A stretch of 64,000 bases of DNA. Source: Clusia tigrina (lineage: Eukaryota > Arthropoda > Insecta > Diptera > Clusiidae). Below are positions 25,346-38,076 of the stretch, in pieces (position 1 is the first letter of the stretch; each line of letters begins with the position of its first letter). The notes under the pieces are model-generated. The model did no database searches. It saw only the letters and a list, made by a program, of their open reading frames with translations, and had not been told where the DNA came from. The stretch spans positions 90,380,542 through 90,444,541 of the forward strand of contig OV050032.1 in the NCBI GenBank assembly GCA_920105625.2, read 5' to 3'. The position numbers and the translations under genes are program-made.

Positions 25346-28300
25346 CTTCAAATGGCCCTAACTTCTATACGGTACGTCCTACACCTATCAAACTTTGCAA
25401 CATACAAATGCTTGTAAGTTTTTACTGGAGCGTCATAAAACCTTGAAATTTTGTAACAATAAATTACTCGAGCCTCTTGTCTATTTAATCTATCGCTCAA
25501 AGCTATGCTACCCTTGAGTCCCAAATCAAACACTGATAAGACTTCAAATGGCCCTAACTTCTATACGGTACGCCCTACACCTATCAAAGTTTGCAACATA
25601 CATATGCTTGTAAGTTTTTACTGGAGCGTCATAAAACCTTGAAATTTTGTAACAATAAAGTACTCGAGCCTCTTGTGAATCTAATCTATCGCTCAAAGCT
25701 ATGCTACACTTGAGTCCCAAATCAAACACTGAGAAACTTCAAATGGCCCTAACTTCTATACGGTACGTCCTACACCTATCAAACTTTGCAACATACAAAT
25801 GCTTGTAAGTTTTTACTGGAGCGTCATAAAACCTTGAAATTTTGTAACTATAAATTACTCGAGCCTCTTGTCTATTTAAGCTATCGCTCAAAGCTATTCT
25901 ACCCTTGAGTCCCAAATCAAAAACTGAGAAAACTTCAAATGGCCCTAACTTCTATACGGTACGTCCTACACCTATCAAAGTTTACAACATACAACTGCTT
26001 GTAACTTTTTACTGGAGCGTCATAAAACCTTGAAATTTTGTAACAATAAATTACTCGAGCCTCTTGTCTATTTAAGCTATCGCTCAAAGCTAAGCTGCCC
26101 TTGAGTCCCAAATCAAACACTGAGAAAACTTCAAATGCCCCTAACTTCTATACGGTACGTCCTACACCTATCAAAGTTTGCAACATACAAATGCTTGTAA
26201 GTTTTTACTGGAGCGTCATAAAAGCTTGAAATTTTGTAACTATAAATTACTCGAGCCTCTTGTCTATTTAAGCTATCGCTCAAAGCTATGCTACCTTTGA
26301 GTCCCAAATCAAACACTGAGAAAACTTCAAATGGCCCTAACTTCTATACGGTACGTCCTACACCTATCAAAGTTTGCAACATACAAATGCTTGTACCTTT
26401 TTACTGGAGCGGCATAAAACCTTGTAATTTTGTAACAATAAAGTACTCGAGCCTCTTGTCTATTTAAGCTATCGCTCAAAGCTATGCTACCCTTGAGTCC
26501 CAAATCAAACACTGAGAAAACTTCAAATGGCCTTAACTTCTATACGGTACTTCCTACACCTATCAAAGTTTGCAACATACAAAAGCTTGTAAGTTTTTAC
26601 TGGAGCGTCATAAAACATTGTAATTTTGTAACAATAAAGTACTCGAGCCTCTTGCCAATCTAATCTATCGCTCAAAGCTATGCTACCCTTGAGTCCCAAA
26701 TCAAACACTGATAAAACTTCAAATGGCCCTTACTTCTATACGGTACGTCCTACACCTATCAAAGCTTGCAATATACAAATGCTTGTAACTTTTTACTGGA
26801 GCGTCATAAAACCTTGAAATTTTGTAACAATAAAGTACTCGAGCCTCTTGCTAATCTAATCTATCGCTCAAAGCTATGCTACCCTTGAGTCCCAAATCAA
26901 ACACTGAGAAAACTTCAAATGGCCCTAACTTCTATACGGTACGTCCTACACCTATCAAAGTTTGCAATATACAAATGCTTGTAACTTTTTACTGGAGCGT
27001 CAGAAAACCTTGAAATTTTGTAACAATAAAGTACTCGAGCCTCTTGCCAATTTAATCTATCGCTCAAAGCTATGCTACCCTTGAGTCCCAAATCAAACAC
27101 TGAGAAAACTTCAAATGGCCCTAACTTCCATACGGTACGTCCTACACCTATCAAAGTTTGCAACATACAAATGCTTGTAAGTTTTTACTGGAGCGTCATA
27201 AAACCTTTAAATTTTGTAACAATAAAGTACTCGAGCCTCTTGTCAATCTAATCTATCGCTCAAAGCTATGCTACCCTTGAGTCCCAAATCAAACACTGAG
27301 AAAACTTCAAATGGCCCTAACTTGTATACGGTACGTCCTACACCTATCAAAGTTTGCAAGATACAAATGCTTGTAACTTTTTACTGGAGCGTCATAAAAC
27401 CTTGAAATTTTGTAACAATAAATTACTCGAGCCTCTTGCCAATCTAATCTATCGCTCAAAGCTATGCTACCCTTGAGTCCCAAATCAAACACTGAGAAAA
27501 CTTCAAATGGCCCTAACTTGTATACGGTACGTCCTACACCTATCAAAGTTTGCAACATACAAATGCTTGTAAGTTTTTACTGGAGCGTCATAAAACCTTG
27601 AAATTTTGTAACTATAAATTACTCGAGCCTCTTGTCTATTTAAGCTATCGCTCAAAGCTATGCTACCCTTAAGTCCCAAATCAAACACTGAGAAAACTTC
27701 AAATGGCCCCAGCTTCTATACGGTACATCCTACACCTATCAAAGTTTGCAACATACAAATACTTGTAACTTTTTACTGGAGCGTCATAAAACCTTGAAAT
27801 TTTGTAACTATAAATTACTCGAGCCTCTTGTCTATTTAAGCTATCGCTCAAAGCTATCCTACCCTTGAGTCCCAAATCAAACACTGATAAAACTTCAAAT
27901 GGCCCTAACTTCTATACGGTACGTCCTACACCTATCAAAGTTTGCAACATACAAATGCGTGTAAGTTTTTACTGGAGCGTCATAAAACCTTGAAATTTTG
28001 TAACTATAAAGTACTCGAGCCTCTTGTCTATTTAAGCTATCGCTCAAAGCTATGCTACCCTTGAGTCCCAAATCAGACACTGATAAAACTTCAAATGGCC
28101 CTAACTTGTATACGGTACGTCCTACACCTATCAAAGTTTGCAACATACAAATGCTTGTAACTTTTTACTGGAGCGTCATAAAACCTTGAAATTTTGTAAC
28201 AATAAATTACTCGAGCCTCTTGCCAATCTAATCTATCGCTCAAAGCCATGCTACCCTTGACTCCCAAATCAAACACTGAGAAAACTTCAAATGGCCCTAA

Positions 28301-31026
28301 CTTCTATACAGTACGTCCTACACCTATCAAAGTTTGCAACATACAAATGCTTGTAAGTTTTTACTGGAGCGTCATAAAACCTTGAAATTTTGTAACTATA
28401 AATTACTCGAGCCTCTTGTCTATTTAAGCTATCGCTCAAAGCTATTCTACCCTTGAGTCCCAAATCAAAAACTGAGAAAACTTCAAATGGCCCTAACTTC
28501 TATACGGTACGTCCTACACCTATCAAAGTTTGCAACATACAACTGCTTGTAACTTTTTACTGGAGCGTCATAAAACCTTGAAATTTTGTAACAATAAATT
28601 ACTCGAGCCTCTTGTCTATTTAAGCTATCGCTCAAAGCTAAGCTGCCCTTGAGTCCCAAATCAAACACTGAGAAAACTTCAAATGGCCCTAACTTCTATA
28701 CGGTACGTCCTACACCTATCAAAGTTTGCAACATACAAATGCTTGTAAGTTTTTACTGGAGCGTCATAAAAGCTTGAAATTTTGTAACTATAAATTACTC
28801 GAGCCTCTTGTCTATTTAAGCTATCGCTCAAAGCTATGCTACCTTTGAGTCCCAAATCAAACACTGAGAAAACTTCAAATGGCCCTAACTTCTATACGGT
28901 ACGTCCTACACCTATCAAAGTTTGCAATATACAAATGCTTGTAACTTTTTACTGGAGCGTCAGAAAACCTTGAAATTTTGTAACAATAAAGTACTCGAGC
29001 CTCTTGCCAATTTAATCTATCGCTCAAAGCTATGCTACCCTTGAGTCCCAAATCAAACACTGAGAAAACTTCAAATGGCCCTAACTTCCATACGGTACGT
29101 CCTACACCTATCAAAGTTTGCAACATACAAATGCTTGTAAGTTTTTACTGGAGCGTCATAAAACCTTGAAATTTTGTAACAATAAAGTACTCGAGCCTCT
29201 TGTCAATCTAATCTATCGCTCAAAGCTATGCTACACTTGAGTCCCAAATCAAACACTGAGAAACTTCAAATGGCCCTAACTTCTATACGGTACGTCCTAC
29301 ACCTATCAAAGTTTGCAACATACAAATGCTTGTAAGTTTTTACTGGAGCGTCATAAAACCTTGAAATTTTGTAACTATAAAGTACTCGAGCCTCTTGCCA
29401 ATTTAAGCTATCGCTCAAAGCTATGCTACCCTTGAGTCCCAAATCAAACACTGAGAAAACTTCAAATGGCCCTAACTTCTATACGGTACGTCCTACACCT
29501 ATCAAAGTTTGCAATATACAAATGCTTGTAACTTTTTACTGGAGCGTCAGAAAACCTTGAAATTTTGTAACAATAAAGTACTCGAGCCTCTTGCCAATTA
29601 AATCTATCGCTCAAAGCTATGCTATCCTTGAGTCCCAAATCAAACACTGAGAAAACTTCAAATGGCCCTAACTTCTATACGGTACGTCCTACACCTATCA
29701 AAGTTTGCAATATACAAATGCTTGTAAGTTTTTACTGGAGCGTCATAAAACCTTGAAATTTTGTAACAATAAAGTACTCGAGCCTCTTGTCAATCTAATC
29801 TATCGCTCAAAGCTATGCTACACTTGAGTAACAAATCAAACACTGAGAAAACTTCAAATGGCCCTAACTTCTATACGGTACGTCCTACAACTATCAAACT
29901 TTGCAACATACAAATGCTTGTAAGTTTTTACTGGAGCGTCATAAAACCTTGAAATTTTGTAACAATAAATTACTCAAGCCTCTTGTCTATTTAATCTATC
30001 GCTCAAAGCTATGCTACCCTTGAGTCCCAAATCAAACACTGATAAGACTTCAAATGGCCCTAACTTCTATACGGTACGTCCTACACCTATCAAAGTTTGC
30101 AACATACAAATGCTTGTAAGTTTTTACTGGAGCGTCATTAAACCTTGAAATTTTGTAACAATAAAGTACTCGAGCCTCTTGCCAATCTAATCTATCGCTC
30201 AAAGCTATGCTACCCTTGAGTCCCAAATCAAACACTGAGAAAACTTCAAATGGTCCTAACTTGTATACGGTACTTCCTACACCTATCAAAGTTTGCAACA
30301 TACAAATGCTTGTAACTTTTTACTGGAGCGTCATAAAACCTTGAAATTTTGTAACAATAAATTACTCGAGCCTCTTGCCAATCTAATCTATCGCTCAAAG
30401 CTATGCTACCCTTGAGTCCCAACTCTAACACTGAGAAAACTTCAAATGGCCCTTACTTCTATACGGTACGTCCTACACCTATCAAAGTTTGCAACATACA
30501 AATGCTTGTAACTTTTTACTGGAGCGTCATAAAACCTTGAAATTTTGTAACAATAAAGTACTCGAGCCTCTTGCCAATTTAAGCTATCGCTCAAAGCTAT
30601 GCTACCCTTGAGTCCCAAATCAAACACTGAGAAAACTTCAAATGGCCCTAACTTCTATACGGTACGTCCTACACCTATCAAAGTTTGCAATACACAAATG
30701 CTTGTAACTTTTTACTGGAGCGTCACAAAACCTTGAAATTTTGTAACAATAAAGTACTCGAGCCTCTTGCCAATTTAATCTATCGCTCAAAGCTATGCTA
30801 CCCTTGAGTCCCAAATCAAACACTGAGAAAACTTCAAATGGCCCTAACTTCCATACGGTACGTCCTACACCTATCAAAGTTTGCAACATACAAATGCTTG
30901 TAAGTTTTTACTGGAGCGTCATAAAACCTTGAAATTTTGTAACAATAAAGTACTCGAGCCTCTTGTCAATCTAATCTATCGCTCAAAGCTATGCTACACT
31001 TGAGTCCCAAATCAAACACTGAGAAA
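25346..31026 (+). repeat. 29-monomer HOR unit, copy 2 (5681 bp)
   Basis: This is the tandem copy of 19665-25345. It holds the same order of subtypes, including 'catacatatgc' (25542), 'acaactgc' (25933 and 28481), 'ggccccagc' (27697), 'gcgtgtaag' (27893), 'tatacagtacg' (28285), 'acaactatc' (29852) and the 'cccaactctaac' module (30244). Private changes include 'gcaagatac' near 27356, 'gtacgccc' near 25569 (shared with 31250) and 'gcaatacac' near 30688. Confidence 0.92.
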
Positions 31027-31575
31027 CTTCAAATGGCCCTAACTTCTATACGGTACGTCCTACACCTATCAAACTTTGCAACATACAAATGCTTGTAAGT
31101 TTTTACTGGAGCGTCATAAAACCTTGAAATTTTGTAACAATAAATTACTCGAGCCTCTTGTCTATTTAATCTATCGCTCAAAGCTATGCTACCCTTGAGT
31201 CCCAAATCAAACACTGATAAGACTTCAAATGGCCCTAACTTCTATACGGTACGCCCTACACCTATCAAAGTTTGCAACATACATATGCTTGTAAGTTTTT
31301 ACTGGAGCGTCATAAAACCTTGAAATTTTGTAACAATAAAGTACTCGAGCCTCTTGTGAATCTAATCTATCGCTCAAAGCTATGCTACACTTGAGTCCCA
31401 AATCAAACACTGAGAAACTTCAAATGGCCCTAACTTCTATACGGTACGTCCTACACCTATCAAACTTTGCAACATACAAATGCTTGTAAGTTTTTACTGG
31501 AGCGTCATAAAACCTTGAAATTTTGTAACTATAAATTACTCGAGCCTCTTGTCTATTTAAGCTATCGCTCAAAGC
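31027..31575 (+). repeat. 29-monomer HOR unit, truncated copy 3
   Basis: Units 31027 and 31223 and the front of 31418 continue the 5681-bp period, including 'tacgccc' shared with copy 2. Near 31578 the unit switches from the expected 'gctattctaccc' to 'gctatcctaccc', the subtype expected near 27857. The third copy is thus cut after just under three monomers by an in-register jump. Confidence 0.88.
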
Positions 31576-32985
31576 TATCCTACCCTTGAGTCCCAAATCA
31601 AACACTGATAAAACTTCAAATGGCCCTAACTTCTATACGGTACGTCCTTCACCTATCAAAGTTTGCAACATACAAATGCGTGTAAGTTTTTACTGGAGCG
31701 TCATAAAACCTTGAAATTTTGTAACTATAAAGTACTCGAGCCTCTTGTCTATTTAAGCTATCGCTCAAAGCTATGCTACCCTTGAGTCCCAAATCAGACA
31801 CTGATAAAACTTCAAATGGCCCTAACTTGTATACGGTACGTCCTACACCTATCAAAGTTTGCAACATACAAATGCTTGTAACTTTTTACTGGAGCGTCAT
31901 AAAACCTTGAAATTTTGTAACAATAAATTACTCGAGCCTCTTGCCAATCTAATCTATCGCTCAAAGCCATGCTACCCTTGACTCCCAAATCAAACACTGA
32001 GAAAACTTCAAATGGCCCTAACTTCTATACAGTACGTCCTACACCTATCAAAGTTTGCAACATACAAATGCTTGTAAGTTTTTACTGGAGCGTCATAAAA
32101 CCTTGAAATTTTGTAACAATAAAGTACTCGAGCCTCTTGCTAATCTAATCTATCACTCAAAGCTATGCTACCCTTGAGTCCCAAATCAAACACTGAGAAA
32201 ACTTCAAATGGCCCTAACTTCTATACGGTACGTCCTACACCTATCAAAGTTTGCAATATACAAATGCTTGTAACTTTTTACTGGAGCGTCAGAAAACCTT
32301 GAAATTTTGTAACAATAAAGTACTCGAGCCTCTTGCCAATTTAATCTATCGCTCAAAGCTATGCTACCCCTGAGTCCCAAATAAAACACTGAGAAAACTT
32401 CAAATGGCCCTAACTTCCATACGGTACGTCCTACACCTATCAAAGTTTGCAACATACAAATGCTTGTAAGTTTTTACTGGAGCCTCATAAAACCTTGAAA
32501 TTTTGTAACAATAAAGTACTCGAGCCTCTTGTCAATCTAATCTATCGCTCAAAGCTATGCTACCCTTGAGTCCCAAATCAAACACTGAGAAAACTTCAAA
32601 TGGCCCTAACTTGTATACGGTACGTCCTACAAATATCAAAGTTTGCAACATACAAATGCTTGTAACTTTTTACTGGAGCGTCATAAAACCTTGAAATTTT
32701 GTAACAATAAATTACTCGAGCCTCTTGCCAATCTAATCTATCGCTCAAAGCTATGCTACCCTTGAGTCCCAAATCAAACACTGAGAAAACTTCAAATGGC
32801 CCTAACTTGTATACGGTACGTCCTACACCTATCAAAGTTTGCAACATACAAATGCTTGTAAGTTTTTACTGGAGCGTCATAAAACCTTGAAATTTTGTAA
32901 CTATAAATTACTCGAGCCTCTTGTCTATTTAAGCTATCGCTCAAAGCTATGCTACCCTTGAGTCCCAAATCAAACACTGAGAAAA
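31576..32985 (+). repeat. Shuffled junction block between HOR families
   Basis: Units 31614, 31810 and the front of 32006 match 27893, 28089 and 28285 (offset 3721 bp). Inside the unit at 32006 the back half becomes 'ttgctaatctaatctatcac', as near 21170. Units 32202, 32398, 32594 and 32790 then match 21232 to 21820. So two jumps occur within 600 bp, both inside monomers and both keeping the 196-bp phase. The unit at 31614 also has a private 'gtccttcacc'. Confidence 0.82.
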
Positions 32986-34945
32986 CTTCAAATGGCCCCA
33001 GCTTCTATACGGTACATCCTACACCTATCAAAGTTTGCAACATACAAATGCTTGTAACTTTTTACTGGAACGTCATAAAACCTTGAAATTTTGTAACTAT
33101 AAATTACTCGAGCCTCTTGTCTATTTAAGCTATCGCTCAAAGCTATCCTACCCTTGAGTCCCAAATCAAACACTGATAAAACTTCAAATGGCCCTAACTT
33201 CTATACGGTACGTCCTACACCTATCAAAGTTTGCAACATACAAATGCGTGTAAGTTTTTACTGTAGCGTCATAAAACCTTGAAATTTTGTAACTATAAAG
33301 TACTCGAGCCTCTTGTCTATTTAAGCTATCGCTCAAAGCTATGCTACCCTTGAGTCCCAAATCAGACACTGATAAAACTTCAAATGGCCCTAACTTGTAT
33401 ACGGTACGTCCTACACCTATCAAAGTTTGCAACATACAAATGCTTGTAACTTTTTACTGGAGCGTCATAAAACCTTGAAATTTTGTAACAATAAATTACT
33501 CGAGCCTCTTGCCAATCTAATCTATCGCTCAAAGCCATGCTACCCTTGACTCCCAAATCAAACACTGAGAAAACTTCAAATGGCCCTAACTTCTATACAG
33601 TACGTCCTACACCTATCAAAGTTTGCAACATACAAATGATTGTAAGTTTTTACTGGAGCGTCATAAAACCTTGAAATTTTGTAACTATAAATTACTCGAG
33701 CCTCTTGTCTATTTAAGCTATCGCTCAAAGCTATTCTACCCTTGAGTCCCAAATCAAAAACTGAGAAAACTTCAAATGGCCCTAACTTCTATACGGTACG
33801 TCCTACACCTATCAAAGTTTGCAACATACAACTGCTTGTAACTTTTTACTGGAGCGTCATAAAACCTTGAAATTTTGTAACAATAAATTACTCGAGGCTC
33901 TTGTCTATTTAAGCTATCGCTCAAAGCTAAGCTGCCCTTGAGTCCCAAATCAAACACTGAGAAAACTTCAAATGGCCCTAACTTCTATACGGTACGTCCT
34001 ACACCTATCAAAGTTTGCAACATACAAATGCTTGTAAGTTTTTACTGGAGCGTCATAAAAGCTTGAAATTTTGTAACTATAAATTACTCGAGCCTCTTGT
34101 CTATTTAAGCTATCGCTCAAAGCTATGCTACCTTTGAGTCCCAAATCAAACACTGAGAAAACTTCAAATGGCCCTAACTTCTATACGGTACGTCCTACAC
34201 CTATCAAAGTTTGCAACATACAAATGCTTGTACCTTTTTACTGGAGCGTCATAAAACCTTGTAATTTTGTAACAATAAAGTACTCGAGCCTCTTGTCTAT
34301 TTAAGCTATCGCTCAAAGCTATGCTACCCTTGAGTCCCAAATCAAACACTGAGAAAACTTCAAATGGCCTTAACTTCTATACGGTACTTCCTACACCTAT
34401 CAAAGTTTGCAACATACAAAAGCTTGTAAGTTTTTACTGGAGCGTCATAAAACATTGTAATTTTGTAACAATAAAGTACTCGAGCCTCTTGCCAATCTAA
34501 TCAATCGCTCAAAGCTATGCTACCCTTGAGTCCCAAATCAAACACTGATAAAACTTCAAATGGCCCTTACTTCTATACGGTACGTCCTACACCTATCAAA
34601 GTTTGCAATATACAAATGCTTGTAACTTTTTACTGGAGCGTCATAAAACCTTGAAATTTTGTAACAATAAAGTACTCGAGCCTCTTGCTAATCTAATCTA
34701 TCGCTCAAAGCTATGCTACCCTTGAGTCCCAAATCAAACACTGAGAAAACTTCAAATGGCCCTAACTTCTATACGGTACGTCCCACACCTATCAAAGTTT
34801 GCAATATACAAATGCTTGTAACTTTTTACTGGAGCGTCAGAAAACCTTGAAATTTTGTAACAATAAAGTACTCGAGCCTCTTGCCAATTTAATCTATCGC
34901 TCAAAGCTATGCTACCCTTGAGTCCCAAATCAAACACTGAGAAAA
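32986..34945 (+). repeat. 16-monomer HOR, first partial copy
   Basis: Ten units, from 'ggccccagc' at 32986 onwards, lead into the 16-monomer family. Units from 33182 match those from 36316 at 3134 bp, becoming 3131 bp after the 3-bp deletion in the downstream copy. The units also match 27697-28679 of the 29-monomer HOR, so the 16-mer is derived from, or shares ancestry with, part of the 29-mer. Confidence 0.85.
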
Positions 34946-37900
34946 CTTCAAATGGCCCTAACTTCCATACGGTACGTCCTACACCTATCAAAGTTTGCAA
35001 CATACAAATGCTTGTAAGTTTTTACTGGAGCGTCATAAAACCTTGAAATTTTGTAACAATAAAGTACTCGAGCCTCTGGTCAATCTAAACTATCGCTCAA
35101 AGCTATGCTATACTTGAGTCCCAAATCAAACACTGAGAAACTTCAAATGGCCCTAACTTCTATACGGTACGTCCTACACCTATCAAACTTTGCAACATAC
35201 AAATGCTTGTAAGTTTTTACTGGAGCGTCATAAAACCTTGAAATTTTGTAACTATAAAGTACTCGAGCCTCTTGCCAATTTAAGCTATCGCTCAAAGCTA
35301 TGCTACCCTTGAGTCCCAAATCAAACACTGAGAAAACTTCAAATGGCCCTAACTTCTATACGGTACGTCCTACACCTATCAAAGTTTGCAATATACAAAT
35401 GCTTGTAACTTTTTACTGGAGCGTCAGAAAACCTTGAAATTTTGTAACAATAAAGTACTCGAGCCTCTTGCCAATTTAATCTATCGCTCAAAGCTATGCT
35501 ACCCTTGAGTCCCAAATCAAACACTGAGAAAACTTCAAATGGCCCTAACTTCCATACGGTACGTCCTACACCTATCAAAGTTTGCAACATACAAATGCTT
35601 GTAAGTTTTTACTGGAGCGTCATAAAACCTTGAAATTTTGTAACAATAAAGTACTCGAGCCTCTTGTCAATCTAATCTATCGCTCAAAGCTATGCTACAC
35701 TTGAGTCCCAAATCAAACACTGAGAAACTTCAAATGGCCCTAACTTCTATACGGTACGTCCTACACCTATCAAACTTTGCAACATACAAATGCTTGTAAG
35801 TTTTTACTGGAGCGTCATAAAACCTTGAAATTTTGTAACAATAAATTACTCGAGCCTCTTGTCTATTTAATCTATCGCTCAAAGCTATGCTACCCTTGAG
35901 TCCCAAATCAAACACTGATAAAACTTCAAATGGCCCTAACTTCTATACGGTACGTCCTACACCTATCAAAGTTTGCAACATACATATGCTTGTAAGTTTT
36001 TACTGGAGCGTCATAAAACCTTGAAATTTTGTAACAATAAAGTACTCGAGCCTCTTGCCAATCTAATCTATCGTTCAAAACTATGCTACCCTTGAGTCCC
36101 AAATCAAACACTGAGAAAACTTCAAATGGCCCTAACTTGTATACGGTACGTCCTACACCTATCAAAGTTTGCAACATACAAATGCTTGTAACTTTTTACT
36201 GGAGCGTCATAAAACCTTGAAATTTTGTAACTATAAATTACTCGAGCCTCTTGTCTATTTAAGCTATCGCTCAAAGCTATCCTACCCTTGAGTCCCAAAT
36301 CAAACACTGATAAAACTTCAAATGGCCCTAACTTCTATACGGTACGTCCTACACCTATCAAAGTTTGCAACATACAAATGCGTGTAAGTTTTTACTGGAG
36401 CGTCATAAAACCTTGAAATTTTGTAACTATAAAGTACTCGAGCCTCTTGTCTATTTAAGCTATCGCTCAAAGCTATGCTACCCTTGAGTCCCAAATCAAA
36501 CACTGAGAAAAGTTCAAATGGCCCTAACTTGTATACGGTACGTCCTACACCTATCAAAGTTTGCAACATACAAATGCTTGTAACTTTTTACTGGAGCGTC
36601 ATAAAACCTTGAAATTTTGTAACAAATTACTCGAGCCTCTTGCGAATCTAATCTATCGCTCAAAGCCATGCTACCCTTGACTCCCAAATCAAACACTGAG
36701 AAAACTTCAAATGGCCCTAACTTCTATACAGTACGTCCTACACCTATCAAAGTTTGCAACATACAAATGCTTGTAAGTTTTTACTGGAGCGTCATAAAAC
36801 CTTGAAATTTTGTAACTATAAATTACTCGAGCCTCTTGTCTATTTAAGCTATCGCTCAAAGCTATTCTACCCTTGAGTCCCAAATCAAAAACTGAGAAAA
36901 CTTCAAATGGCCCTAACTTCTATACGGTACGTCCTACACCTATCAAAGTTTGCAACATACAACTGCTTGTAACTTTTTACTGGAGCGTCATAAAACCTTG
37001 AAATTTTGTAACAATAAATTACTCGAGCCTCTTGTCTATTTAAGCTATCGCTCAAAGCTAAGCTGCCCTTGAGTCCCAAATCAAACACTGAGAAAACTTC
37101 AAATGGCCCTAACTTCTATACGGTACGTCCTACACCTATCAAAGTTTGCAACATACAAATGCTTGTAAGTTTTTACTGGAGCGTCATACAAGCTTGAAAT
37201 TTTGTAACTATAAATTACTCGAGCCTCTTGTCTATTTAAGCTATCGCTCAAAGCTATGCTACCTTTGAGTCCCAAATCAAACATTGAGAAAACTTCAAAT
37301 GGCCCTAACTTCTATACGGTACGTCCTACACCTATCAAAGTTTGCAACATACAAATGCTTGTACCTTTTTACTGGAGCGTCATAAAACCTTGTAATTTTG
37401 TAACCATAAAGTACTCGAGCCTCTTGTCTATTTAAGCTATCGCTCAAAGCTATGCTACCCTTGAGTCCCAAATCAAACACTGAGAAAACTTCAAATGGCC
37501 TTAACTTCTATACGGTACGTCCTACACCTATCAAAGTTTGCAACATACAAAAGCTTGTAAGTTTTTACTGGAGCGTCATAAAACATTGTAATTTTGTAAC
37601 AATAAAGTACACGAGCCTCTTGCCAATCTAATCTATCGCTCAAAGCTATGCTACCCTTGAGTCCCAAATCAAACACTGATAAAACTTCAAATGGCCCTAA
37701 CTTCTATACGGTACGTCCTACACCTATCAAAGTTTGCAATATACAAATGATTGTAACTTTTTACTGGAGCGTCATAAAACCTTGAAATTTTGTAACAATA
37801 AAGTACTCGAGCCTCTTGCTAATCTAATCTATCGCTCAAAGCTATGCTACCCTTGAGTCCCAAATCAAACACTGAGAAAACTTCAAATGGCCCTAACTTC

Positions 37901-38076
37901 TATACGGTACGTCCTACACCTATCAAAGTTTGCAATATACAAATGCTTGTAACTTTTTACTGGAGCGTCATAAAACCTTGAAATTTTGTAACAATAAAGT
38001 ACTCGAGCCTCTTGCCAATTTAATCTATCGCTCAAAGCTATGCTACCCTTGAGTCCCAAATCAAACACTGAGAAAA
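34946..38076 (+). repeat. 16-monomer HOR, copy A (3131 bp)
   Basis: There are 16 monomers with three short units (two of 195 bp, one of 193 bp). Markers shared only with copy B, all 3131 bp apart, are 'cctctggtcaatctaaac' (35074), 'gagaaaagttc' (36506), 'cttgcgaatcta', 'catacaagcttg' (37186), 'acattgagaaaac' (37282), 'gtaaccataaag' (37401), 'gtacacgagcc' (37607) and 'aaatgattg' (37745). The copies agree to about 37920 and then differ. Confidence 0.9.
36512..36704 (+). repeat. 193-bp monomer with 3-bp deletion
   Basis: The unit reads 'gtaacaaattactcg' for 'gtaacaataaattactcg'. The identical deletion is in the unit at 39643 (3131 bp away) but not in the equivalent units at 33378 and 42775. Copies A and B of the 16-mer are therefore each other's closest relatives. 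Confidence 0.93.
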
